Assembly (NCBI RefSeq): GCF_008365375.1
Contig: NZ_QOKW01000016.1
Coordinates: forward strand, 62,001 to 126,000
DNA from: Roseomonas genomospecies 6
Lineage (GTDB): Bacteria; Pseudomonadota; Alphaproteobacteria; Azospirillales; Azospirillaceae
DNA length: 64,000 bases
Direction: 5' to 3'
The notes under the pieces were generated by a model. The model searched no databases, was not told the origin of the DNA, and saw only the letters and a list, made by a program, of their open reading frames with translations. A program made the position numbers and the translations under genes. This document shows, piece after piece, positions 15,499-23,655 of this stretch (its first letter is position 1; the number at the start of each line of letters is the position of its first letter).

Positions 15499-16941
15499 AT
15501 GGCCGCCGACCTGTCAGACCTCATGCTCCTTCCCATCGACCGGACGGGCGCGGAGCCGCTGCTGCGGCAGGTCTACCGGGAGCTGCGCCGCGCCATCCTG
15601 TCCGGAGCCCTGCCGCCCGGCGGGAAGCTGCCGCCGACGCGCGCCCTGGCGGAACGGCTCGGCGTCGCGCGCAACACGGTGGTCGCCGCCTATGAGCAAC
15701 TCCTGGCCGAAGGCTTCATCGAAGGGCGCGTCGGGGCGGGCAGCTTCGTGTCCCGCGACCTGCCCGACGGGCTGGACCTTCCGCCGTCGGAGCCGGTCCG
15801 CCGCACACTTTCCCCACCGCCACCGGTCAATCCCTTCGGCACCGCTCCCTTCAGCACGGGCCGGTGCGCGCTGGACGAACGCAGCCTGCGGATCTGGCGA
15901 AGCCTGACCCTGCGGCGGTTGCAACGGCCAGACCCGGAGATGATGGGCTACGGCGAACCCGGCGGACCGGCGGCGCTTCGGCAGGCCATCGCCCGCTACC
16001 TCCAGACCGCGCGGGCGGTGCGCTGCGAGCCCGAGCAGGTGATCGTCACCGCGGGCGCCCAGCAGGCCATCGACCTCGTGCTTCGGGTGCTGCTGCGGCC
16101 CGGCGATCCGGTGTGGCTGGAGGACCCCTGCTACCCCGCGGTGCGCGCGGCGCTGGAGGCGGCGCAGGTCCGCATCGTGCCGGTGCCCGTCGATGGTCAG
16201 GGGTTGGATGTGGCGGCGGGAGTCGCCGCGTCGCCCGACGCGCGGCTGGCTTATGTCACCCCCTCCTCCCATTATCCGCTGGGCGTGGTGCTGCCCATGG
16301 CGCGGCGGATGGACCTGCTGGCCTGGGCGCGCCGGTCCGGGGCCTGGGTGCTGGAGGACGATTACGACAGCGAATTCCGCTACGCGGGCCGCCCGCTGGC
16401 CTCGTTGCAGGGGATCGACGGCGGCGGGCGGGTGATCTATGTCGGCACCTTCAGCAAGGTGCTGTTCCCCGGCCTGCGGCTGGGCTACGCCGTGCTGCCG
16501 CCCGAGCTTGTGGAGCCGGTGCTGACCATGCGCCGCCTGACCGACTGGCACCCGGCGACCCTGTACACCGGCGTGGTGACCGACTTCCTGGAAGAGGGCC
16601 ATTTCGGCCCGCATCTGCGCCGGATGCGCCGCCGCTACATGGCCGCGCGGGACGCCCTGGCCGAGGCCATCGGTGCCCACCTCTCCCCCTGGATGGAGGC
16701 GGAGGTTCCGGACCAGGGCATGAAGCTGATCGCCCGGCTGCGCCCCGGCCTGTCGGATCGCGCCGTGGAGGCGGTGGCGGCCCGGCACGGAATCGCCGTC
16801 CGCCCGGTCAGCCCGATGCACATCGCCGCTCCACCCCTGCAAGGCCTGATGCTGGGATTCACCGGACACGAGCCGGGCGCCCTGCGCCACGCCACCCGAG
16901 CCTTGGGCGGCGCGCTGTCGGCTGCACGATTAGACGTCTAA
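15499..16941 (+). CDS. MocR/PdxR-type regulator (GntR HTH plus aminotransferase domain)
   Basis: 480 residues. A GntR winged helix (about 15-80; PPTRALAERLGVARNTVVAAY) is fused to a fold type I aminotransferase domain (about 120-470; AGAQQAIDLVLRVLL, LEDDYDSEFRYAG, and the PLP lysine in VGTFSKVLFPGLRLGY). MocR proteins bind PLP or amino-acid aldimines and commonly control B6 or GABA genes. The neighbouring divergent PNPOx-like gene is the likely target together with autoregulation. No clear ribosome site precedes the ATG. Confidence 0.9.
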   Translation: MAADLSDLMLLPIDRTGAEPLLRQVYRELRRAILSGALPPGGKLPPTRALAERLGVARNTVVAAYEQLLAEGFIEGRVGAGSFVSRDLPDGLDLPPSEPVRRTLSPPPPVNPFGTAPFSTGRCALDERSLRIWRSLTLRRLQRPDPEMMGYGEPGGPAALRQAIARYLQTARAVRCEPEQVIVTAGAQQAIDLVLRVLLRPGDPVWLEDPCYPAVRAALEAAQVRIVPVPVDGQGLDVAAGVAASPDARLAYVTPSSHYPLGVVLPMARRMDLLAWARRSGAWVLEDDYDSEFRYAGRPLASLQGIDGGGRVIYVGTFSKVLFPGLRLGYAVLPPELVEPVLTMRRLTDWHPATLYTGVVTDFLEEGHFGPHLRRMRRRYMAARDALAEAIGAHLSPWMEAEVPDQGMKLIARLRPGLSDRAVEAVAARHGIAVRPVSPMHIAAPPLQGLMLGFTGHEPGALRHATRALGGALSAARLDV

Positions 16942-17253
16942 TCCTTCCCCGCATGGGCAAAGGGGTTGCTCCGGAATAGCCCGCTCCCTCCATTGCACCG
17001 CCCGCCGCCACACCCCTCGGCCTCCCTCGGCTGCGACGGGATTCACGCCCAAAGGGTTACCCCGCCTCCCCCGTTTCCGGCCACGCCTCCTCCGGTCATT
17101 CGGCGCGCCCTACCCCCGATACCCTCTGCAAGGCAAGCCGATCCTTGCGACGATCAAGCTGCGCACCTGTTGAGGGGTGGCGCCGGTTCCTCGCCGTTTC
17201 ACGGCGCCCTTCGTCGGCACCCAATCAATTCCGATACGGAGATTTTTCCTACA
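16942..17253. other. 312-bp C-rich intergenic region before the NAGGN operon
   Basis: Strongly C-rich on the + strand through about 17120, then less biased. It must carry the promoter of the osmolyte operon, but I see no convincing -35/-10 pair, terminator hairpin or known operator. No credible small gene. Confidence 0.4.
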
Positions 17254-19029
17254 ATGTGCGGCATCAGCGGGGAAATCCGCTTCGATTCTCGCCCGGCCTC
17301 CGCGTCCGCGGTCGGCTCGATGACCGAGGCGCTGGCGTTGCGCGGCCCCGATGGGCAAGGCGTCTTCGCCCATGGCCGGCTGGCCTTCGGCCACCGGCGG
17401 CTGAGCATCATCGACCTGTCCGAAGCGGCGCAGCAACCGATGACCGATCCGGAACTCGGCCTCGGCATCGTCTTCAACGGCTGCATCTACAATTACCCGG
17501 AGCTGCGGGCGGAGCTTGAGGCCAAGGGCTACCGCTTCTTCTCGCACGGCGACACCGAAGTCCTGCTGAAAGCCTATCACGCCTGGGGCCGCCGCTTCGT
17601 CGAGCGGCTCTACGGCATGTTCGCCTTCGCCATCTGGGAGCGCGACAGCGGGCGCGTCACGCTGGGACGTGACCGGCTGGGCATCAAGCCGCTCTACCTG
17701 TCCGAAACGGCGGGGCGGCTGCGCTTCGCCTCCACCCTGCCCGCCCTGCTGGCCGGCGGCGACATCGACACCGCGATCGACCCGGTCGGGCTCTACCAGT
17801 ACATGAGCTTCCACGCCGTCGTTCCGGCGCCGGGGACCATCCTGAAGGGCGTGCGCAAGCTGCCGCCGGCCACGCTGCTGACGCTGGAGCCGGACGGGCG
17901 CCGCACCGAGGAAACCTATTGGGAGCCGGTCTTCGGCCCGCAGCCCGGCGACGAGCGGATGTCCGAGGGCGACTGGCAGGACGCCGTTCTCTCCACACTG
18001 CGCAAGGCGGTGGAACGGCGTCTGGTGGCCGACGTGCCGGTCGGCGTGCTTCTGTCGGGCGGGCTGGACAGTTCCGTCATCGTGGCCCTGCTGGCGGAGG
18101 CCGGGCAGACCGGCCTTCAGACCTTCTCCATCGGCTTCGAGACCGTGGGGCAGGAGAAGGGCGACGAGTTCCAATACTCCGACCTGATCGCCCAGCGGTT
18201 CCAGACCGACCACCACAAGCTGTTCATCGACAGCGGCCGCGCCCTGCCCGCCCTTCAGGACTGCGTACGGGCGATGTCGGAGCCGATGGTCAGCCACGAC
18301 GCCATCGGCTTCTTCCTGCTGTCGCAGGAGGTCTCCAAGCATGTGAAGGTGGTGCAGAGCGGCCAGGGTGCCGACGAGATCTTCGCGGGATACCACTGGT
18401 ACCCGCCGATGATGGAGGCTGCGGACCCGCTGTCCACCTACGCCCGCGTCTTCTTCGACCGCAACCGCGCGGAGATGGCCGAGGCGCTGAACCCGCAATA
18501 CCTCGCCGACGAGGACGCGGCGAGCGCCTTCGTCGCCGCCCATTTCGCCCGCCCCGGCGCCGACCGCCCGGTGGACAAGGCGCTGCGCCTCGACACCACG
18601 GTCATGCTGGTGGACGACCCGGTGAAGCGGGTGGACAACATGACCATGGCCTGGGGGCTGGAGGGGCGCGTGCCCTTCCTCGACCACGATCTGGTCGAAC
18701 TCGCCGCCCGCGTTCCACCGGAACTGAAGCTGCGCGACGGCGGCAAATACGTGCTGAAGGAGGCGGCGCGCCGGGTCGTCCCCTCCGAGGTGATCGACCG
18801 GCCCAAGGGCTATTTCCCGGTGCCGGCGCTGAAGTACCTCCGCGGCCCTTATCTGGAGCTGGTGCGCGACGTGCTGAACCAGCCCGCCGCGCAGCAGCGC
18901 GCGCTGTTCCAGCCGGCCTATCTGGACCGCCTGTTCAGCGATCCGGAAACCCACATCACGCCGCTTCGCGGTTCGAAGCTCTGGCAGGCCGCCCTGCTGG
19001 AATTCTGGCTGCAAACCCACGGGATCTGA
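17254..19029 (+). CDS. asnO: N-acetylglutaminylglutamine amidotransferase (asparagine synthase-like)
   Basis: 591 residues, the length of the NAGGN amidotransferase family. An N-terminal class II glutaminase begins MCGISGEIRF (catalytic Cys2), with RGPDGQG and FNGCIYNYPELR. A C-terminal asparagine-synthase ATP-pyrophosphatase domain carries LLSGGLDSSVIVALL (about residues 266-280). It amidates N-acetylglutaminylglutamine, giving the osmoprotectant NAGGN. ATG 17254 is fixed by the need for Cys2. The next two genes are the NAGGN synthetase and an M42 peptidase, as in other NAGGN operons. Osmotic induction is expected but no site is visible. Confidence 0.93.
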   Translation: MCGISGEIRFDSRPASASAVGSMTEALALRGPDGQGVFAHGRLAFGHRRLSIIDLSEAAQQPMTDPELGLGIVFNGCIYNYPELRAELEAKGYRFFSHGDTEVLLKAYHAWGRRFVERLYGMFAFAIWERDSGRVTLGRDRLGIKPLYLSETAGRLRFASTLPALLAGGDIDTAIDPVGLYQYMSFHAVVPAPGTILKGVRKLPPATLLTLEPDGRRTEETYWEPVFGPQPGDERMSEGDWQDAVLSTLRKAVERRLVADVPVGVLLSGGLDSSVIVALLAEAGQTGLQTFSIGFETVGQEKGDEFQYSDLIAQRFQTDHHKLFIDSGRALPALQDCVRAMSEPMVSHDAIGFFLLSQEVSKHVKVVQSGQGADEIFAGYHWYPPMMEAADPLSTYARVFFDRNRAEMAEALNPQYLADEDAASAFVAAHFARPGADRPVDKALRLDTTVMLVDDPVKRVDNMTMAWGLEGRVPFLDHDLVELAARVPPELKLRDGGKYVLKEAARRVVPSEVIDRPKGYFPVPALKYLRGPYLELVRDVLNQPAAQQRALFQPAYLDRLFSDPETHITPLRGSKLWQAALLEFWLQTHGI

Positions 19030-19037
19030 AACACCGC

Positions 19038-20831
19038 ATGATGACGATGCAGAATCGCAACCAGACGCCCTTCCGTATCGAACGCGCCCTGGTGTCCGCC
19101 CTGATGGGCGAGGACACGCCGCGCCCGAGCCGCCGGACGGGGGTGGGCCACGCGGGAATGGAAAAAGGGCCGACGCCGCGCGCGGTGGTGAATTGCGGCT
19201 GGGGCCGCCTGCTGTTCGCCCACACCTTTCCCGATGTCGGGGAACTGATTGCGGCGATGCGGCAGGAAGGGCCGGGGCGGCGCGACATCGCGTTGTATCT
19301 GGAGGACCCCCACGTCGCGCTGGCCCAGGCCCCGACCGAGCTGTTCCTGGACCCCTCCCACACCTACCGCCTGCGGCTGGCCGGATTCCGGCCCGGCATG
19401 GAGACGCGCGGCTTCTCCATCGAAAAGCCGCGCAGCCGTGAGGACGCCGACGCCGTGAACCGCATCTACGGCGCGCGCGGCATGGTCACCATGGACCCGG
19501 AATTCTGCTGGGCGGAGCGCGACAGCCGCGTGCTGACCCACCTGATCGCCACCGATCCGGTCAGCGGCGCGGTCATCGGTTCCGTCACCGGGGTGGACCA
19601 TGTCCGCGCCTTCAAGGACCCGCAGAACGGCTCCTCCCTCTGGTGTCTGGCGGTCGATCCGCAGGCCGCCTATCCCGGCATCGGCGAGGCGCTGGTGCGC
19701 GCTCTGGCCGAGCATTTCAAGGAGCGCGGGCGCAGCTTCATGGACCTGTCGGTCCTGCACGACAACGCGAACGCCATCGCGCTGTACGAGAAGCTGGGCT
19801 TCCGGCGGGTGCCGGTCTTCGCGCTGAAGACCAAGAACCCGATCAACGAGAAGCTGTTCGCCGGCCCGGCGGTGGAGGCCAGCCTCAACCCCTACGCCAT
19901 GATCATCATCAACGAGGCCCGGCGCCGCGGCATCGGGGTGGAGGTGGTGGACGCGGAGTCCAACCTGTTCCGCCTCAGCCTCGGCGGGCGCAGCATCCTG
20001 TGCCGCGAGAGTCTCAGCGAACTGACCTCGGCGGTGGCGCTGTTCCGCTGCGACGACAAGGCGGTGACCCGGCGCACGCTGCTGCGGGCGGGCCTGTCGG
20101 TGCCGGACCAGATGACCGCCGCCGGCATGGACGACAACGCCGCCTTTCTGGAGCGCCACGGCAGCGTCGTGGTGAAGCCCGCGCGCGGCGAGCAGGGCCA
20201 GGGCATCACCGTGGACGTGCGCGACGCGGAAACCCTGTCCTGGGCCATCGCCAAGGCGAAGAAGATCTGCGACACGGTCCTGCTGGAGCAGTTCGTGCAG
20301 GGCCAGGACGTGCGCATCCTGGTCATCGACCACCGCGTGGTCGCCGCCGCCGTGCGCCGCCCGGCGGAGATCGTCGGCACCGGCGACCGGACCATCGCCC
20401 AACTGATCGAGGCGCAGAGCCGCCGCCGCGCCGCCGCCACCGGCGGGGAAAGCCGCATTCCGATGGACGAGGAAACGGAACGCTGCGTGCGGGACGCCGG
20501 TTTCTCCATGGACTCGGTCCTTCCGGAAGGGCAGACGCTGGCCGTGCGCAAGACGGCCAACCTGCACACGGGCGGCACGCTGCACGACATCACCGACCGC
20601 CTGCACCACCGCGTGGTGGAAGCGGCGGTGGAGGCGGCGCGCGCGCTCGACATTCCGGTGGTCGGTCTGGATCTTCTGATCCCCGACCTGTTGGGGACCG
20701 AGTACGCGATCATCGAGGCGAACGAGCGGCCCGGCCTTGCCAACCACGAACCGCAGCCGACCGCCGAACGCTTCCTCGATCTTCTCTTCCCCTATTCCGC
20801 GCCCTATTCGGCGAACGATCCGCGGGCGTGA
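19038..20831 (+). CDS. ngg: N-acetylglutaminylglutamine synthetase (GNAT plus ATP-grasp)
   Basis: 597 residues. An N-terminal GNAT acetyltransferase (about 100-280; LWCLAVDPQAAYPGIGEALV, LHDNANAIALYEKLGFRRVP) is fused to a C-terminal ATP-grasp ligase (about 340-590; VVVKPARGEQGQGITV, LLEQFVQGQDVRILVIDHRV, IIEANERPGL). It joins two glutamines and acetylates the product to give the dipeptide used by AsnO. It starts 8 bp after asnO; ATGs at 19038, 19041 and 19047 are close alternatives. Cytosolic osmolyte biosynthesis. Confidence 0.92.
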   Translation: MMTMQNRNQTPFRIERALVSALMGEDTPRPSRRTGVGHAGMEKGPTPRAVVNCGWGRLLFAHTFPDVGELIAAMRQEGPGRRDIALYLEDPHVALAQAPTELFLDPSHTYRLRLAGFRPGMETRGFSIEKPRSREDADAVNRIYGARGMVTMDPEFCWAERDSRVLTHLIATDPVSGAVIGSVTGVDHVRAFKDPQNGSSLWCLAVDPQAAYPGIGEALVRALAEHFKERGRSFMDLSVLHDNANAIALYEKLGFRRVPVFALKTKNPINEKLFAGPAVEASLNPYAMIIINEARRRGIGVEVVDAESNLFRLSLGGRSILCRESLSELTSAVALFRCDDKAVTRRTLLRAGLSVPDQMTAAGMDDNAAFLERHGSVVVKPARGEQGQGITVDVRDAETLSWAIAKAKKICDTVLLEQFVQGQDVRILVIDHRVVAAAVRRPAEIVGTGDRTIAQLIEAQSRRRAAATGGESRIPMDEETERCVRDAGFSMDSVLPEGQTLAVRKTANLHTGGTLHDITDRLHHRVVEAAVEAARALDIPVVGLDLLIPDLLGTEYAIIEANERPGLANHEPQPTAERFLDLLFPYSAPYSANDPRA

Positions 20832-20848
20832 TGCGTGCAGGAGGTGGT

Positions 20849-22012
20849 ATGGAGCAGGCAGCCTTGGCGCGGACCGGAATCGTCCGGCCGGTCATCGACA
20901 TGGACTATCTGACGGGCCTTCTCCGCCGCCTGCTGGAGATCCCGAGCCCGACCGGATACACCGACCAGATCGTGCATTTCTGCGGCGACGAACTGCACCG
21001 TCTGGGCATTCCCTTCGAGCTGACCCGGCGCGGCGCGATCCGCGCCGATCTGGCGGGGCGGCAGTACAGCCCCGACCGCGCCGTGGTCGCCCATCTCGAC
21101 ACGCTGGGCGCCCAGGTGAAGATGCTGAAGCCGAACGGCCGGCTGGAGGTGGTGCCCATCGGGACATGGTCGGCGCGCTTCGCCGAAGGGGCGCGCTGCA
21201 CCGTCTTCACCGACAAGGGCAGCTACCGCGGGACCATCCTGCCGCTGAAGGCGTCCGGCCACACCTTCAACGAGGAGATCGACACCCAGCCGGTGGCCTG
21301 GACCAACCTGGAAATCCGCGTGGACGCCCGCAGCGAGACCCTGGAGGCGTTGCAGGCCCACGGCTTCAACGTCGGCGACTTCGTGGCGATCGACCCGCAA
21401 GCGGAGTTCGACGCCAGCGGATTCATCAACTCGCGCCATCTCGACGACAAGGCGGGGGTGGCGGTGATCTTCGCCGCCGCCAAGGCGGTCCTGGACGCCA
21501 AGCTGCCGCTGCCGGTGGACTGCCACCTGCTCCTGACCATCTCGGAGGAGGTCGGGTCCGGCGCGTCGTCGGTGCTGCACAAGGACGTGGCGGAGATGGT
21601 GACCATCGACAACGGCACCACCGCCATGGGCCAGAACAGCCGCGAGTTCGGCGTGACCGTCGCCATGGCCGACAGCACCGGCCCCTTCGACTATCACCTG
21701 ACGCACAAGCTGCTGTCGCTGTGCCAGCAGCATGGGATCGAGCACCAGCGCGACGTCTTCCGCTATTACCGTTGCGACAGCGCCGCCGCCATCGAGGCCG
21801 GAAACGACATCCGAACGGCGCTGGTCTGCTTCGGCATCGACAGCTCCCACGGCTACGAGCGCATCCACGCGGATTCGCTGCGCTCGCTGGCCGAACTGAT
21901 CGCGCTCTACATGCAGAGCGACGTCGCCATCCCGCGCGACCGCGTCGGCATGGGACCGATGGGCGCCTTCCCCTGGCAGCCCACCGCCCCCGCGAAAGTT
22001 TCGGAAGAGTAA
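20849..22012 (+). CDS. NAGGN-system M42 family peptidase
   Basis: 387 residues. Metal ligands of the M42 fold are visible: VVAHLDTLGA (His-Asp), RHLDDKAGVAV (Asp), TISEEVGSG (Glu-Glu) and IDSSHGYERIH (His). Members in this operon context are the osmoprotectant NAGGN-system peptidases, probably trimming or recycling the dipeptide. The ATG at 20849 is preferred over 20831 because aggaggtggt stands directly before it. It completes the asnO-ngg-peptidase operon. Confidence 0.9.
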   Translation: MEQAALARTGIVRPVIDMDYLTGLLRRLLEIPSPTGYTDQIVHFCGDELHRLGIPFELTRRGAIRADLAGRQYSPDRAVVAHLDTLGAQVKMLKPNGRLEVVPIGTWSARFAEGARCTVFTDKGSYRGTILPLKASGHTFNEEIDTQPVAWTNLEIRVDARSETLEALQAHGFNVGDFVAIDPQAEFDASGFINSRHLDDKAGVAVIFAAAKAVLDAKLPLPVDCHLLLTISEEVGSGASSVLHKDVAEMVTIDNGTTAMGQNSREFGVTVAMADSTGPFDYHLTHKLLSLCQQHGIEHQRDVFRYYRCDSAAAIEAGNDIRTALVCFGIDSSHGYERIHADSLRSLAELIALYMQSDVAIPRDRVGMGPMGAFPWQPTAPAKVSEE

Positions 22013-22019
22013 CCCCGTT

Positions 22020-22151
22020 CCTTCTCCCCTCCGGGGAGAAGGTTAGGATGAGGGGGCGCCGCAGGCGATCCGCGTCGCCAAGTCATCACGTCTCTCCGCC
22101 CTTCCGGGCGTAAATCCCCCTCACCCAACCCTCTCCCCAGGGGGGAGAGGG
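22020..22151. repeat. REP/BIME-like element, bidirectional terminator
   Basis: A perfect 10-bp stem ccttctcccc/ggggagaagg with a 3-nt loop at 22020-22042. A second hairpin ccctctccc/gggagaggg at 22129-22151. Between them, ttaggatgaggggg and ccccctcacccaa are largely complementary. It lies between the convergent peptidase and MFS genes and is related to the elements at about 5.2 and 60.0 kb. Confidence 0.65.
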
Positions 22152-22170
22152 CTTCACACCACAAGCCCCC

Positions 22171-23424
22171 TCAATCCCCCGGCGCCGGTTCCGGACGGGG
22201 CGGACCCACGGGATCGAGCGGGGTGACGGTCGGCGTCGTCTGGGGCAGCGGGCGGAAGCTGGCCTGCGCCTCGGCGGGCGGTGGCGGGCGCATCCGCGTG
22301 CGCCACAGGCCGTAGAGCGTGGCGGACGAGGCCCCAGCGGCGATGAAGCCGAACAGCGCCTCCGGCCCTGCGGCGCCCATGGCAGCCGACGCCAGCGGCG
22401 GCCCGATGATCGCCCCCACCGAGTTGGCGAGGATCAGTCCGCCGCTGACCGACACCACATTCTCCGGCCCGGCGTGGTCGTTGGTGTGGGCGGCGCAGAC
22501 CGGGTAAAGCGTGAAGGCCAGACCGCCGAACAGCGGCGCCACCAGAAGCAGCGTCTCCTGCCGCCCGCTGCCCTCCGCCAGGACCATGCCCACGCTGACG
22601 AGCGCCAGCGCCGCCGACAGGCCGATGATGACGGCGCGCCGGTCGAACCGGTCCGACAGCCGGCCCAGCGGCCATTGCAGAGCCACCCCGCCCAGGATGA
22701 GGGTCGTCATGAACAGCGCCGTCCCCGACACCCCGAAGCCGGACACCGCGCCGAACACCGGGGCGAGGCCGTAGATGGAGCCGGTCACCGCCCCGCTGAT
22801 GAAGACGCCGACGACGCCCAGCGGCGACGCCTCGTACAGCCGCCGCAGGCCGTAGGACTCCACCTTCGGCAGCGTCGGCGGGGTGGTCCGCGTGAGGGCC
22901 ACCGGCACCAGGGCCAGCGTCAGCAGGATGGCGATCAGCATGAAGATGCGCACGCCCGCCTGGTCGTCCAGTTGCAGGAGCTGCTGCCCCACCGCCGACG
23001 CGGCGTAGAGCGTGACCATGTAGAGCGACAGGATCTGCCCGCGCGTCTCGTTGTTGGCGGTGCCGTTCAGCCAGCTTTCGATGCAGATGTAGAGGCCCGC
23101 CATGCAGAAGCCCTCGGCCAGACGCAGCACGGCCCACAGCGGCACGGCGACGAACAGGGCGTGCGACAGCGCCGCCGCGGACAGGACGGAGGCGAAGGCG
23201 GCGAAGGCGCGGATGTGGCCGACCCGCGTGATGGCCCGGTGGGCGAACAGCGAACCGCCGGTCAGCCCCGCGTAGAAGGCCGCGGTGATGAGGCCCACCC
23301 CGACCGCACCGGACTCCGTTCCGGCCAGCCGCAGGCCGATGAGCGTGCTGAGCGCACCGTTGCCCATCATCAGGAAAGCGACCCCCAGCAGGAGCGAAAG
23401 GACCGATCGTGCAACCTGCGGCAT
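22171..23424 (-). CDS. MFS transporter (YcaD-like)
   Basis: 417 residues and 12 predicted membrane helices in two halves. The helix 2-3 region (SLFAHRAITRVGHIRAFAAF) and the GRLSDRFDRRAVIIGLS loop between helices 8 and 9 are MFS signatures; the sequence resembles the YcaD/CynX-type efflux group. Start 23424 (MPQVARSVLSLLLG) puts the first helix at the N-terminus; upstream in-frame codons are not protein-like. The C-terminus is proline-rich. Substrate unknown. Confidence 0.85.
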   Translation of the reverse strand: MPQVARSVLSLLLGVAFLMMGNGALSTLIGLRLAGTESGAVGVGLITAAFYAGLTGGSLFAHRAITRVGHIRAFAAFASVLSAAALSHALFVAVPLWAVLRLAEGFCMAGLYICIESWLNGTANNETRGQILSLYMVTLYAASAVGQQLLQLDDQAGVRIFMLIAILLTLALVPVALTRTTPPTLPKVESYGLRRLYEASPLGVVGVFISGAVTGSIYGLAPVFGAVSGFGVSGTALFMTTLILGGVALQWPLGRLSDRFDRRAVIIGLSAALALVSVGMVLAEGSGRQETLLLVAPLFGGLAFTLYPVCAAHTNDHAGPENVVSVSGGLILANSVGAIIGPPLASAAMGAAGPEALFGFIAAGASSATLYGLWRTRMRPPPPAEAQASFRPLPQTTPTVTPLDPVGPPRPEPAPGD

Positions 23425-23460
23425 ATGTCCGACCACCTGTTCCCATTCACGCGAAATCGT

Positions 23461-23484
23461 CGCCGCAGCCCGGAGGCTGCGGCG
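23461..23484. other. Perfect 10-bp hairpin upstream of the MFS gene
   Basis: cgccgcagcc / ggctgcggcg with a 4-nt loop, 37 bp before the MFS start on the minus strand. A second inverted repeat ccgcgaat/attcgcgg lies at 23512-23538. On the minus strand both follow the cstA terminator. They may back up termination or attenuate MFS expression. Confidence 0.45.
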
Positions 23485-23572
23485 ACGGCCCATTGGATGG
23501 CACCCGCCGTACCGCGAATCAACCCTTGTAATTCGCGGATTCGGGGGCGCCCCAGCCATTCCACAGCAACGC

Positions 23573-23610
23573 GGAAGAGGTACCGCTGGGGGAGCAGCGA
23601 TACCTCTTCC
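23573..23610 (-). terminator. Probable cstA terminator hairpin
   Basis: 16-bp arms ggaagaggtaccgctg and cagcgatacctcttcc (one mismatch) with a 6-nt loop, 45 bp downstream of the cstA stop. The T-run on the minus strand is weak, so Rho-independent strength is uncertain, but this is the strongest stem in the region. Confidence 0.6.
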
Positions 23611-23655
23611 GGTTGAGAAGCCGATTGCCGGGGGTCGGTTCCCCCTGGTGCCGGT

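Noticed and set aside
17110..19020. 636-codon minus-strand frame opposite asnO
   Set aside because: Low-complexity shadow; the plus strand encodes a full-length recognised enzyme.
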